NCBI GenBank assembly: GCA_014898425.1
Contig: RCSZ01000001.1
Coordinates: forward strand, 3,844,001-3,908,000
DNA from: Botryotinia globosa
Lineage: Eukaryota > Ascomycota > Leotiomycetes > Helotiales > Sclerotiniaceae
Length of the DNA stretch: 64,000 bases
Direction: 5' to 3'
Within the stretch, counting starts at the first letter, position 1. The number at the start of each line of letters is the position of its first letter. Below, piece by piece: positions 1 through 10,790 of the stretch. The position numbers and the translations under genes are program-made. A model generated the notes under the pieces. That model worked only from the letters and a program-made list of their open reading frames with translations, made no database searches and was not told the origin of the DNA.

Positions 1-3000
1 TTTTATTAATTTTCTTTATTAATTTACAATCAATTTTTATAATAAAGAAAAAAGAAAAAATAATATTGTATAAGATTATATCTATCATTCCGCATTCGGA
101 CTAGCTCCTACATTATATTTCAAATTTTTCAAAATAATGAATTATTATTTTGAATAAAGAATTAATAAAGGATTTCCTTTTTAATAAAGAATTCTTTATT
201 TTATTTTTATAATAATATTCTTTCTTATATAAAAAGAATAAAGAATATAAGAAATTTTTCTTATATTATTGAATTTTTATTATTTTATTATAATGATAGA
301 ATTTTATTATTATAATTAGTTCCCTTAATATTATAATAATATTAAGTGATTTAATTAATATTTATTAAAAACAACATTAATAATTAAAATATTTATTATA
401 AATATTAAATAATATAATAATAATAAGTTCTTTGATATTATAATTAATATAAAAGTAATTAAAAAATCAATTATTAGATATAAATAGTATTTAATATAAA
501 AAAAGATTGAAAATATTAAATATAATAAAACTATTATTAATTAGATAATAGTTTAATTTGATATTGAAATAACTTTTTTTATTAATTTATTTTATATAAA
601 ACTTTTGTTTGAAAATATAGAATAGAATATAATAAAAACTAATATTCTATTTGTATTCTATTTAATAGATATAAATAAATTCAAATTCAAATATAATAAT
701 CTTAAAGATATTATTATTATATTTAAAAGTATTTATTTTATATATCGAAAATTCGATTATATATTTTTATTATAAAATATTAATATCTAGAATATAATCA
801 ATTATTCTATTAATAATAATAAATACTATTTTATTAAGATTGAATTATAATAAATTTATTATTGATTTAAATATTCATTTATTTATGAATTTTATAAAAT
901 ATTGAAATATTTTAAATATAATAAGAACTTTGAGGCAATCAAATAACTCACAAAATTTTATTATTATTATTAGCATATTCATAATAAGTTATTAAATAGA
1001 TTCAAATTTTCTTTATTTAATAAAGATTTTGAATTTAATTATATAATATTTGTTAATATTTTTTATATTATTAATAATCCTGTTTTGTATATTGTTAATG
1101 AAATTATACATTTTTAAATTATTTAATAATTAAGTAATATAACTACAAAATATATATAAAATAAACTCTATAAATACTAGATTGATATATATATTAATCT
1201 ATTAAAATATATTATTTATAATATAAATATTAATTTTATGAAAACAGAATTTTAGTAATATATTAATTCAATATCTATTTAAACAAAAAAAGTTTTTATA
1301 AAAACTTATTATTTGATTAATATTATTAAGAGATTTTATATATTATTATATAAATCTTATAAATTATTTATAAAGAAATTTATAATTTAAATATCAATAA
1401 AGTTTTTATATTTCAAATAACTGTAAAAACTATCAATAATATTATAAAATTAAATAAATTAATATTTATTCTATTCTATTTATTTTTGATATTTTATTTT
1501 ATTTTATTAAAAACAATCTTTCAATATTGATTATTCTATAACAAATAATAGCAATCTCAAAAGCTATAACAAAAGTTTATAAGATTTATAATTCTATAAA
1601 GATATTCAAAGCTATAAATATATATAATAAATCTTTAATCATTCACTATACTTTATAATTTATTATTAAATAATAATGTGTTAGTTTGAAAAAAGATTAA
1701 TGATATTATTTTAAGAGAATAAAAAGAATCTTTCTTATTTTTTGATATAGATAGCAAGATATATATATTCAATCTATTTTATAAATCTATAAAATTCAAA
1801 TCTATATTAATAAAGCTTTATTATTAAATCAATTATATTCTAAACTATTTCAATAGATATAAGATAATTTTGCTAAAATCTAGTAAAGTTAGATTATTTA
1901 CTTTTAATATATCAATTATATATATTATAAATCCTAAAGAATCCCTTTTAAATTTGTTCAAAAATAATTAGATATTTATATTAATATCTTTTCTGTAAAT
2001 AATTATATTTTAGATTCGAGTTTGTATATAAGATTAATATTCTGATTATTTTATTATTAATCTTAAGGAATTAATTATATATAAGGAATTCAGAAAAAAA
2101 GAGATTGATAAATTAATAATTAAAAATATATTTGAAGTTATATTATTAATAAATGTTTTTTCGGAAATATATATTTTTAAATTGTAATTTATTAATAAAA
2201 TCAAAAATAAAGAAATGAATATTAAGTTTTACAAATTGAAATTAATTATTCAAATATATAATAATATTAATAAAATAATTATTTTGATATAATTATTAAT
2301 GATTTAATAATTATATTAATATATTCTAGTTTTATTAATTGTAAGTATTTAAAAGGATTATATAAATATATATATTCAGAATATTATTTAAATATATATT
2401 CAATCTATATCGAATTTATATTATATATTCTATATTTATATTTTAGAAGAAATAGGTTTATTAATTAATATGATATTATTTATTATTAAACTATTATATA
2501 ATATTTTAGAAATAGGAAATTATTAATTTAGAATATATTATATTTATTATTATAAAAAACTTAAAATATAATAATCTATATATAACTTTTCTTTTCTATA
2601 TATTAGTAATAAGGGGATTGAATTTGATATTATAGAATTTCAAATAAATAATATATTTATTATAAGAGATAGTATGTTCATATAAATTAAAAATGAATAA
2701 TTCAAATAAACTAATTTTATAATTAAAGATTGTAAGGAATTAATTTATAATTATTTATTAAGATTCAATAGTATTATTTTTATATTTCAAAATAATAATA
2801 TTTATTTTAATTAAAAAAATCAATATAATAATCTATAATTTTTTTTTATAAAGTTTATAAATATTTATAAAATATATAATAAAATCCAAAATTATATTTT
2901 TATATATAATCAATATATTATATAATAAGTTTGTAAAGTATATATTATAATAATATATTAATCTAAAATATCTTTCAATTTTCTAATAATTGTATAAATA

Positions 3001-3804
3001 ATATAACCTAATAAAAATAATATTATAATATTAAATAAATATATCAAATAATAAAAAGAGAATTCTATTAAAAGATTAAATTATATATTATTTGATTTAA
3101 ATTTATTCAAAATTATTGTTTTTATAAATATCTTTTTTACAAATAACAAAGATTATTTATTCTAAATAAATTATATAATTATTTTAATAAATAAATATAA
3201 TAATATTAATATTATTTATTGATTATTTATTAAATATAAAAGAATCATATATAATATTTTAATATTCGAATTATATAAATTAGTTTAGGGATTTGATATT
3301 TATATGATAATCATTTCAATAATCAATATTATTTTCAATAAAAAGATTCCATTAATCTTATATACTAATTCGAAATTGTTATATAATTTATTTATCAAAT
3401 TAGATATAATTAATAAAAAAAGATTAATAATCGATATTATAATATTATATTAATTTTATAAAAGAAAAAAGATTATTGAAATTATATAAATTAATAGTTC
3501 GATTAATCTAGCTGATATAATAATAAAGAAAAAGTCATATCAAACTTTAACTGATTTAATTAATATAAATAAAATTGATATTAAAATAATAATAAAAATA
3601 TAAAAAATATAAAGAGAAAATTAATTCTATCTAATAGGAAATCATTATATTGAAGTTATAAAAGAGAATTTGAAGTATATAAAGAAAGAAATTCACTTAT
3701 AAGAAATTCATTTCAAGGAAATGATTTTAATATAAAGATTATTATATTAAAAAGATTAAATAAATATAAAAGAGATTAGCTCTTTCAATAGTATCTATAT
3801 AAAG
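1..3804 (+). mobile_element. RIP-degraded Ty1/copia retrotransposon, family A, copy 1 (3' part)
   Basis: Extremely AT-rich DNA with stops in every frame. On the plus strand, broken stretches still read as copia polymerase: a RT-end to linker stretch around 2600-3000, and an RNase H stretch at about 3300-3540 with a recognisable Y-T-(D to N)-S-K-x-L-Y motif followed by KKRLIIDI and an NxAD...K end. The D to N change and the many TAA codons are what C-to-T / G-to-A mutation gives. The left end lies outside the window or cannot be found, and no LTR of this family was recognised. The copy is cut at 3804 by the family B element, whose TAAAG target duplication occupies 3800-3804. Nothing in it could be functional. 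Confidence 0.75.
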
Positions 3805-3991
3805 TGTTGAAAGTAGTTAGTTTCCGTAGCATTAGCGCTATGGCCTAATTGGTACTAGCATCATTCATAAAATCGTTGTACCTTATAGAGGGTATAATCA
3901 TATTCTAGTTCTCTTTTTAGTCAAATTATAATATAATAAACTATATCCTAAATTCCATTAATTCATTTTCCTATTATAATTTATTTCAATA
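3805..3991 (+). repeat. 5' LTR of copia family B
   Basis: Begins TGTTGAAAG and ends TTTCAATA, where the terminal TA is read as CA changed by RIP. It is the less damaged of the two LTR copies and keeps several GC-containing words around 3825-3855. It has exactly the same length (187 bp) as the copy at 15638. The two differ by transitions as far as I could align them by eye. The bases after it (GGTTATAAGCC) could be a mutated primer-binding site. Confidence 0.85.
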
Positions 3992-4363
3992 GGTTATAAG
4001 CCTAGAAATGTAAGTTGAAGGTTAAGTTATTTGAATTTATTAATTTCATTGATTTTTAGCTTATTCTATACAAACTCTTTTATTATATAATATTATACAA
4101 AAGAGTTTAAGATCTTTTACAATTAGTTTATATATTATAATGAATCTTTTGAGGAATATTGAATTAGATTAGTTATAGAAAAGATTGTAAGAGATATTTG
4201 TATAAAATGATGTTATCAATAAGTAGAATCTTCAATATTTGTTGTAATAATTGATTTTGAAAGAGTAATAATTCAAGATAATATTGATAATGATATTAAT
4301 AATCCTTAAGATTTTGAAAAATCGATTAAAAAATTATTAATATATAATTTTGGATTAATATAT

Positions 4364-4513
4364 TGTCAAGGTACGGGTAAAGACTTATATTGTACCATAA
4401 GGGTTCTAAGTGCTATGAAAGGTTGAGGCCTTATTATAGGAAGTAGGGCATACTAAGGGCACGCTAAGGGTTCGTGCCTGAGGCACGAAGGCAACGTAGT
4501 TGGCGCCGTGACA
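4364..4513 (-). repeat. 3' LTR of the gypsy element
   Basis: 150 bp, identical to 10791-10940, with TG...CA ends. It is preceded by TATAT (4359-4363), the target duplication. On the element strand it follows the polypurine tract directly. Confidence 0.95.
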
Positions 4514-4526
4514 GTATCCCCCCCTT
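4514..4526 (-). other. Polypurine tract of the gypsy element
   Basis: On the minus strand this reads AAGGGGGGGATAC, a purine run immediately upstream of the 3' LTR. That is where second-strand synthesis is primed in LTR retrotransposons. The position and composition are seen directly, and the role is inferred from the family. Confidence 0.8.
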
Positions 4527-4562
4527 AGGGCTTGCTTGTCCCAAGCAAGCTAAGGCACAGGG

Positions 4563-4589
4563 TAACTTTGCCATTTTTTGGCAAAGTTA
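4563..4589. repeat. 27-nt hairpin, copy 1 (3' untranslated region of the gypsy element)
   Basis: A near-perfect palindrome with arms TAACTTTGCC / GGCAAAGTTA around a T-rich loop. It lies between the POL stop and the polypurine tract. The same 27 nt occur at 8535 and, with one change and an inverted loop, at 10620. Confidence 0.9.
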
Positions 4590-4644
4590 TAGGGAATCGG
4601 TTCAACATTGATTAAATGAAAACCCAAAACCCCTTGAAATAACG

Positions 4645-7600
4645 CTAGAACAATCTAGTTTCTACTACGGGGTTAAAGCGAACTGTTTTTAAGATAGTAG
4701 TCAATTGACGGATTTTCTTCGGTCTGCCCGGTCCCCGTTTAAGAGTTATTACTGGTGTAGTAGCACCTGAGGTGGCGGGCTTTTTGAACCCAACCCATGC
4801 GGGCGGGTCTGGTTTGTCTGGGTGCACTAGGTGAAATGCAATGATCATTCCCTCCTGGCCTCGGAGGTCCTCAGCTGGTTGCCATGACGGTGGGTGGTGC
4901 TTCCATTTGATATGATAGTGGAAACCGTGTTCGTTGTGACAATCGAGGATCTCCTCGAATTCCCATCGCTCGGTCTCCTCGTGTGTTTCGTCATCTCTTT
5001 CGAGAACTCGGCCTTGATTTCTGCGTGACTCGGTGACGTTGATGATGTCTTGGCCTGGTAATCCTGGCGAGCGGTGGAGCGGTCGAAGCAGTGAGTTGTG
5101 GAACACCGGAAAAATCTTGAAGTTAGCTGGGAGTTGCAGTAGGCAAGCCCGTTTATAGACTTTGAGGACTTTGTAAGGGCCATCCCATTTGTCGTCACCC
5201 TTTTTCATTGGGCGATTGGTTTTCATATTCTTTGTACTAACCCATACCTTGTCACCTTCTTTGTAAAGGGGAGCATCGGTTCGGGTTCTGTTAGCACAGT
5301 CTTCGTATTTTTGGATCGATTGGGCTGCAAGCGCTTTGAGCTTAGTTAGAATGAGATCAAATCTGTTTGCAATCTCGTTGGCTTTGAGGAACTCTCGTCT
5401 CCTTTGGTATGATAGACTCGGTGGGACTGGTGTGGACGGTTCAACTCCGAGGCGTGGGTGGTAGCCATAGTTGGCGAAGAACGGGGATACACCGGTGGTT
5501 TCTGATGTAGTATTGTTCAACGCGAACTCCGCAAGTGGGAGCCAGTCGGGCCAATCGTTTTGGTGGAAGTTCATGAAGGCGCGAAGGTATTGCTCTACCA
5601 TAGCATTGATCCTCTCCGTTTGGCCGTCGGACTCGGGATGGAACGAGGAAGATCGTTTCAAAGTGATCGATAAGCGCTCGGATAGGTGCTTCCAGAACTC
5701 AGAGACGAATTGGGAGCCCCTATCGGATACAATATTATCGGGAGCGCCATGCAGGCAATATATCTTTTCGACAAATCGATCCGCGAGCTCCTCTGCGGAC
5801 AGTCCTACCACTGGTATGAAGTGTCGCATCTTGGTCAGACGGCAGACAACTGTGATGATATGCTGATATTTCTTTCCGTGGCGTTCACTGATTGGTAACG
5901 GTGTGATATAGTCGATAGAGATGTCTGACCAGGGACGGAACGGTACTGGCAAGGGTTCAAGGAATCCAGGTGCGGCGAGGCGGGAGGCTTTGGTGCGAAA
6001 ACAGAGTTGGCAAGCTTGTACGAATGTCTCGATCTCCCTAGACATATTGGGCCACCAATACGTACGAGAGACGAGGTCGACAGTTTTGACGCGGCCTGGA
6101 TGTCCGGCTGGTCCGGTTGAATGTGTGCGGTATATGATCTGTGTGCGAAGTTCGGCAGAGGGGGGAACAAAGAGGCGGTTGCGATAGAAGATCTTATTGT
6201 TGACTAATCTACAATCTTGTAAGGCTATCCGAAGGTCCTTTCGAATACCTAGTGGCCAATGGCGGGCAGAGGGGTTTCGAAGTGTTGTACGCATGGTTGT
6301 AACTAGTTCGGACGATCTGTATGCTTTGTCGATGAGATCGTCGATCGGTTTATCGGTGTCGGGGATGATCATACCCATCGGGGCTACAGTCAGGTCTAAA
6401 TCGCTGCTCGCTTGTCGAATGATGTCCTTGAATGCAGCGGCATCGAATACCCGTTCTGGGAGGATCGTCTGTAAGCGGTTCTTGATTCGGTCGTCGTTAG
6501 GATCGGCGTGTGCTGGGCGGTCTTCAGCTCTGCGGCTCAAAGCGTCGGGGCGAACAGCCTTGTGACCGGGTCGATATATAATACGGAAGTTGAATCCCGA
6601 TAAGAATTCGGCCCATCTAGCTTGTCGTTGGTTCAGCATCTTTGTCGATGTAAAGTATTCGAGGTTCTTATGATCGGTGATGATTTCGAATGGTTCCTGA
6701 GCGCCGTATAGTTCCGGCCTCCATTCCTCTAATGATTTTATAATCGCTAGGAGTTCTTTATCATAGATCTCGTAATTGCATTCAGCGGCACTGTGTTTTG
6801 ACGAGAAGTATGCCACTGGATACAGGTCTCCCTCGTTATTATATTGCGAAAGGACACCACCCGCGGCCCAGTCGGAAGCATCGGTCTCGACCACTGTACG
6901 ACGATGGTGATCAAATATGGTAAGGACCGGGGCAGAGGAGAAAGCGTTCTTCAGCGTTGTAAAAGCGTCTTCCTGTTCAGAGTCCCAGCTCCACACTCTC
7001 TCCTTCTTCAGGAGGCGATTGAGGGGCTCCGCGATCTTGGAAAAATTGCGAATGAAACGTCGGTAAAAATTGGCAAATCCGAGGAAACGCTGGAGGTCTT
7101 TGAGTTTAGTTAATGATTTCCAGTTGAGTATAGTATCGACTTTCTCCGGGTCCATTTCTATACCTCCTGGGGTAATAATTAAGCCGAGGTATTTGGTTCT
7201 TTTCGTCTCGAACTCGCACTTGTCGATATCGATCTGTAGTCCGGCATCGATCAGTCGCTGGACAACCTCGCGGACATGTCCTCTGTGATCTGCAATGTTC
7301 TCGGAGTAGATCAAAATATCATCCAAGTATGCTGTGCAAGTCCTATCCAGGAGGTCGAAGAGAACATGGTTGATATAGTTCTGGAACGAGGCCGGTGCGT
7401 TGCAGAGTCCGAAGGGCATCACTAGTGATTCGAACAGACCGAAACGAGTGGTGAAAGCGGTTTTCCACTCGTGGCCCTCTGCGATTCGTAACTTGTTGAA
7501 GGCGGCGATGATATCAAGCTTGGTGTAGATTTTAGCGTGGCATAAAGCATCGAGGGTTTCTTTAATCAGTGGTAGAGGGTATCGGTTTTTGATAGTAACA

Positions 7601-9036
7601 TTGTTTAGGCCCCGATAGTCTTGACAGATCCGAACGCCTCCTCCTGGTTTAGCGGCTAGGAGGAGTGGAGCGGCCGATCGGGAGCGAGATTCCCGAATGA
7701 ATCCCTTGTTCAGATTGTCGTCAAGCCATCTGCGAACAACTTGAAGCTCAGCCGGGGACATTGGACGGCCCTTGTTATATGGTGGTTCCTTGCCTGGTAT
7801 AACCTCGATCTTGTGATCCCACGAGCGTCGTGGTGGAAGTTCGTTGGCAAGAGAGGGTAGGAATCCCGGGTATAGGTTACGAAGCCAGGGAGGCAGCTTA
7901 TCTTGGATCTCTGACGTGGAAGGGATGGGTTGATCTGTCTTTTCCATAAACTTATTGATATCATTATCCACTAAGCCTCGACGCAATTGAATAGGATCCT
8001 CGGTCATCATGTAGTGTAGATCGCAGGCCCTATCTAGTTCGTCCCAGGACACTTTTGTAACATAAACGTCGTCGTTCTTACAGAATTGTATAAAACTATT
8101 AGCTGTAAAGAACTTCATGTCTTGCATTTCGGGGCGGATGCTTCGCACAGCGTCGAGCGGCTCGCTTGAGGGATTTGGTGGCGATGACGGTAGTGAGGGT
8201 AAGGTGTTCTGGTTCCGTGGTGGTCTCTTATGCTTTCTGGAATTGGCAATGAATCGAGCTGGGGCTGGTTTCAAGGATGGACGATTGGGGATCATCCTAG
8301 CTCGGGTGTCCGCTTTATTGTCGATGCAGTGAGTGTGGTAGGGGTTTTTGTTTTCGTTGTTTTCGAGGTTGATGGCGTCGGGGTTTCTTTGGGTGTCCGG
8401 GGCCTCGATAGGTTCGAGAATTGCTGATTGATCTCGGGGTAGCAAGGACTTAACTTCGAAGCTTTCGTCGATGGTGTCTTCTATAGAAGCTGGTCTCGGA
8501 ACGAGCTTTCGTAGGGGTGGTTTGGGATCGATTATAACTTTGCCATTTTTTGGCAAAGTTATCTTGCGGCTATCAGGTGTGTCGGGGACGGTAGTTGCCA
8601 CAGTGTCAATAGGACAGCAATATCTCGAGCAATATGTGGACGCGAACTTGAGCGTCATTGCCGACCAATCGATGGTGGGGTTATGGCGTTGAAGCCAGGG
8701 GAGACCGAGGATCAGCGGATCTGCGGTTGATAGGGTGGTAATATAAAACAAACCGATCTCTCGGTGGTTATTGATTCGTATATCCAGGAGTGCATACCGA
8801 GAGAGGACATCGGAGGGCTTCCCATCGGCTAGGAGTAGGTAACGGGTGTAGGGGAGGGGTTGTGTAGGTATTTGGAGTTTGGAGACGACTTCTCTGTCGA
8901 TAAAGCCATAGCCCGCGGCTCCACTGTCTATAAGGCTAACAAGCGGGATGGTCACATTAGGCGCAAGGAAGATTTTCGTCGAGATTTTAAGAGACTTGCT
9001 ATTCATTGTTCTAAGATACAAAGGATCCCTAGACAT
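4645..9036 (-). CDS. pol: POL polyprotein of the gypsy element (PR-RT-RNase H-IN-chromodomain)
   Basis: About 1,463 residues from the first ATG (9036). The frame is open back to 9168, so frameshifting from GAG is also possible. Order, counted from codon 9072: aspartic protease with DSGA (49-52) and ILGLPWL; reverse transcriptase with YLDD (about 582-585); RNase H with TDASDWAAGG (about 730) and a later TDHKNLEYF; integrase zinc domain ending CQLC (about 975-1020); integrase core D, D, E (SIDYI, VSDRGSQF, HPESDGQTE, about 1050-1150); and a C-terminal chromodomain (about 1369-1425) around the WEFEEILDC and YHIKWKHH words. All catalytic residues are present with no stop, so the enzyme set looks functional. 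The chromodomain probably steers insertion to heterochromatin, which fits where it sits. Confidence 0.95.
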   Translation of the reverse strand: MSRDPLYLRTMNSKSLKISTKIFLAPNVTIPLVSLIDSGAAGYGFIDREVVSKLQIPTQPLPYTRYLLLADGKPSDVLSRYALLDIRINNHREIGLFYITTLSTADPLILGLPWLQRHNPTIDWSAMTLKFASTYCSRYCCPIDTVATTVPDTPDSRKITLPKNGKVIIDPKPPLRKLVPRPASIEDTIDESFEVKSLLPRDQSAILEPIEAPDTQRNPDAINLENNENKNPYHTHCIDNKADTRARMIPNRPSLKPAPARFIANSRKHKRPPRNQNTLPSLPSSPPNPSSEPLDAVRSIRPEMQDMKFFTANSFIQFCKNDDVYVTKVSWDELDRACDLHYMMTEDPIQLRRGLVDNDINKFMEKTDQPIPSTSEIQDKLPPWLRNLYPGFLPSLANELPPRRSWDHKIEVIPGKEPPYNKGRPMSPAELQVVRRWLDDNLNKGFIRESRSRSAAPLLLAAKPGGGVRICQDYRGLNNVTIKNRYPLPLIKETLDALCHAKIYTKLDIIAAFNKLRIAEGHEWKTAFTTRFGLFESLVMPFGLCNAPASFQNYINHVLFDLLDRTCTAYLDDILIYSENIADHRGHVREVVQRLIDAGLQIDIDKCEFETKRTKYLGLIITPGGIEMDPEKVDTILNWKSLTKLKDLQRFLGFANFYRRFIRNFSKIAEPLNRLLKKERVWSWDSEQEDAFTTLKNAFSSAPVLTIFDHHRRTVVETDASDWAAGGVLSQYNNEGDLYPVAYFSSKHSAAECNYEIYDKELLAIIKSLEEWRPELYGAQEPFEIITDHKNLEYFTSTKMLNQRQARWAEFLSGFNFRIIYRPGHKAVRPDALSRRAEDRPAHADPNDDRIKNRLQTILPERVFDAAAFKDIIRQASSDLDLTVAPMGMIIPDTDKPIDDLIDKAYRSSELVTTMRTTLRNPSARHWPLGIRKDLRIALQDCRLVNNKIFYRNRLFVPPSAELRTQIIYRTHSTGPAGHPGRVKTVDLVSRTYWWPNMSREIETFVQACQLCFRTKASRLAAPGFLEPLPVPFRPWSDISIDYITPLPISERHGKKYQHIITVVCRLTKMRHFIPVVGLSAEELADRFVEKIYCLHGAPDNIVSDRGSQFVSEFWKHLSERLSITLKRSSSFHPESDGQTERINAMVEQYLRAFMNFHQNDWPDWLPLAEFALNNTTSETTGVSPFFANYGYHPRLGVEPSTPVPPSLSYQRRREFLKANEIANRFDLILTKLKALAAQSIQKYEDCANRTRTDAPLYKEGDKVWVSTKNMKTNRPMKKGDDKWDGPYKVLKVYKRACLLQLPANFKIFPVFHNSLLRPLHRSPGLPGQDIINVTESRRNQGRVLERDDETHEETERWEFEEILDCHNEHGFHYHIKWKHHPPSWQPAEDLRGQEGMIIAFHLVHPDKPDPPAWVGFKKPATSGATTPVITLKRGPGRPKKIRQLTTILKTVRFNPVVETRLF
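8535..8561. repeat. 27-nt hairpin, copy 2 (inside POL)
   Basis: Identical to the copy at 4563, but inside the POL reading frame, where the element strand codes for ITLPKNGKVI in the linker between protease and reverse transcriptase. That the hairpin is preserved within coding sequence suggests either a mobile word that inserted in frame or a selected RNA or DNA structure. Confidence 0.9.
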
Positions 9037-9104
9037 AACTGATCTTCTAATCCACGAAGGTAAATTTCCCACAGAGAACCTCGATTCGCGACTGTGAACC
9101 GAGG

Positions 9105-10535
9105 TTAATCTTTTGACATGCCGGGCTGGGGAATGGAGCTTCCACTCTCCTCTGAATGAACGGATCCCTCAACATACCCTCCCAGGTCAAGCTCTTGAGC
9201 AAGGCTAGAGGGGATCGGTGAGGCATAGCGTAATGGCGTAGCTGGGAAACGGTTGGTGGGCGGGAAACGGTTGGTGGGCGGGAACGGGCTTTGATACGAG
9301 GAGTTGACGGCGTTGCGATAGGGTCTAGGGCTCTGGTATTGATTGGCTGCGGGGGAGCGGTTGGTGTGAGGGTTGTATCCCGTATTAGCATTGATATTGT
9401 ACTTCGCGTCGTTGGCTCGTTTCTCATCGCAATTGTCTTTAATATGACCTGGTTTCTTACAATAAAGGCAGAGGCCAAGGTCAAGACATTGCTCTCGAGT
9501 ATAGCGGGGTGGGGGGCGCTGACCTTGTCGAGCGGCGTCCAGTTGCATAGGGTCACCAGATGGCTCTGGTGCAGGGGGGGCTGTGGTTGGGGCTGGCTTC
9601 CTATCGTGGTGCCTCGATTGATCACGGCTGAAATTAGTACCCTGGCTCTTTCGTTGATTATCAAGGTGAGTTTTCTCTTCTAGGTCATCGTAGACACCTT
9701 GCCACCAGATTGTCCACGCATCAATATCAGCAGCAGAGGGTTTATTAGAGCGGTTGACTGAAGCATCGATCAACTCTTGTGAAACCTTAAGCTTGAGGTC
9801 GGCGACTTGTTGTTCAGCGGTTTTCCTGCATCTGATAGCGAGCTGCTTGAACTCGGTAATGAAATTACCAAATGGAGTCTTCCTCATCTTGCACTTGTCG
9901 TAATCCATAGAGGCCTTTCGTGAAAGATCAAGGGTTTGGTATTGTTTGTTCAACTCGCCCCAGATGCTTGCTACAGTGCGCCATCTAGGGGGCCAGAGAT
10001 CGGAGTCGCGCGGGTTATCTGTGATCGTGTCGAAGTGTATTTGGTTGTTTGTGTAAGCCGAGCCAGAGAGTAAACTGGCGAGGAATGTAATCCGCTGGAA
10101 TTCTAACTCGTTCTCGTAGTCTGCGGTTAAACAACGATTAACTGCGCTGCGGAACGCTGTATACTGGTCCTGACGCTTTGCGATGTCTTGCTCATCACCA
10201 CTGAACTTCTCGGGGGAAGTGAGGTGTCTTCGGCGGGGCGGGGCTCCTGGGTTATTACGAACGGCAATCTTTAGTATCTCAATTGTATCTTGCAATTCGG
10301 CAATCCGTAATTGAGCTTCGTTGGCTTGGGTATGTGCTGCAGCGGCTTGTTCTTGTAATGAAGTTGTGATCGTTTCGATCGAAGTAAATACAGCTTGAGC
10401 AGCTGCGAAATATGTAGTGTTCGGATTGTGGAACAGATCTGTGAATGAGGAAACATCAGCTTCGGTGGAATTGACGGCGTGGTTCAAGAAAAGGAACTGT
10501 GGGGGCAGACTAGATGCAGCCGCTTGGTCGGCCAT
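9105..10535 (-). CDS. gag: GAG polyprotein of the gypsy element
   Basis: A 476-residue structural protein that packages the element RNA. The start is a true ATG (10535-10533), the first in a leader of about 250 nt after the LTR. The N-terminal part has a coiled-coil-like stretch (about residues 45-90, rich in Q, A and E). A capsid-like central region contains an FSGDEQDIAKRQDQYTAFR segment typical of gypsy GAG. A single CCHC zinc knuckle (CLYCKKPGHIKDNC, about residues 356-369) binds RNA. The tail is rich in proline, asparagine and arginine. The gene is intact and ends TAA at 9107-9105. POL follows in the -1 frame, open across the last 64 nt of GAG. Confidence 0.93.
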   Translation of the reverse strand: MADQAAASSLPPQFLFLNHAVNSTEADVSSFTDLFHNPNTTYFAAAQAVFTSIETITTSLQEQAAAAHTQANEAQLRIAELQDTIEILKIAVRNNPGAPPRRRHLTSPEKFSGDEQDIAKRQDQYTAFRSAVNRCLTADYENELEFQRITFLASLLSGSAYTNNQIHFDTITDNPRDSDLWPPRWRTVASIWGELNKQYQTLDLSRKASMDYDKCKMRKTPFGNFITEFKQLAIRCRKTAEQQVADLKLKVSQELIDASVNRSNKPSAADIDAWTIWWQGVYDDLEEKTHLDNQRKSQGTNFSRDQSRHHDRKPAPTTAPPAPEPSGDPMQLDAARQGQRPPPRYTREQCLDLGLCLYCKKPGHIKDNCDEKRANDAKYNINANTGYNPHTNRSPAANQYQSPRPYRNAVNSSYQSPFPPTNRFPPTNRFPATPLRYASPIPSSLAQELDLGGYVEGSVHSEESGSSIPQPGMSKD

Positions 10536-10619
10536 CTCTAGGGTGCTTTCGTGGCTACAAAACGTCCTTGTAGAGTTCTCAATGGTGGGTCAACGTGGGT
10601 ATGTTTTAGCGCAGTCGGA

Positions 10620-10646
10620 TAACTTTGCTAAAAAATGGCAAAGTTA
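10620..10646. repeat. 27-nt hairpin, copy 3 (5' leader of the gypsy element)
   Basis: The same arms with one change (TTTGCT in place of TTTGCC) and the loop in the opposite orientation to the other two copies. It lies in the leader between the 5' LTR and the GAG start. Confidence 0.9.
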
Positions 10647-10779
10647 TCTACAGTGGGTCAACAGTGGGTTCGATCAACGCGGTCGGGTTGTAACTTCGGT
10701 GGAATCAGGGCGGTCGGGGTGGTCGAAGTACGACTTGAATAAGTGTCTTTAAAATGAAGCTATAATAGCTTCTAAGTAG

Positions 10780-10790
10780 ATGGTACAAAC
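10780..10790 (-). other. Probable self-priming primer-binding site of the gypsy element
   Basis: The element strand reads GT then TTGTACCAT directly after the 5' LTR. It does not start TGG, as a site for the CCA end of a tRNA would. Instead the nine bases TTGTACCAT (10788-10780) are exactly complementary to ATGGTACAA inside the LTR (10825-10817). In Tf1 and related chromoviruses the 5' end of the transcript folds back on such a site and primes its own reverse transcription. The complementarity is seen; the mechanism is inferred. Confidence 0.6.

Noticed and set aside
3805..3991. Reading the 187-bp repeat as a SINE because of TGGCCTAATTGG, which resembles a tRNA A-box
   Set aside because: The second copy has exactly the same length, both lie at the outer ends of one copia element, and TAAAG flanks the pair, so these are LTRs.
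5471..9042. Plus-strand open frames across the gypsy POL gene
   Set aside because: Shadows of the minus-strand POL frame, with no domains.
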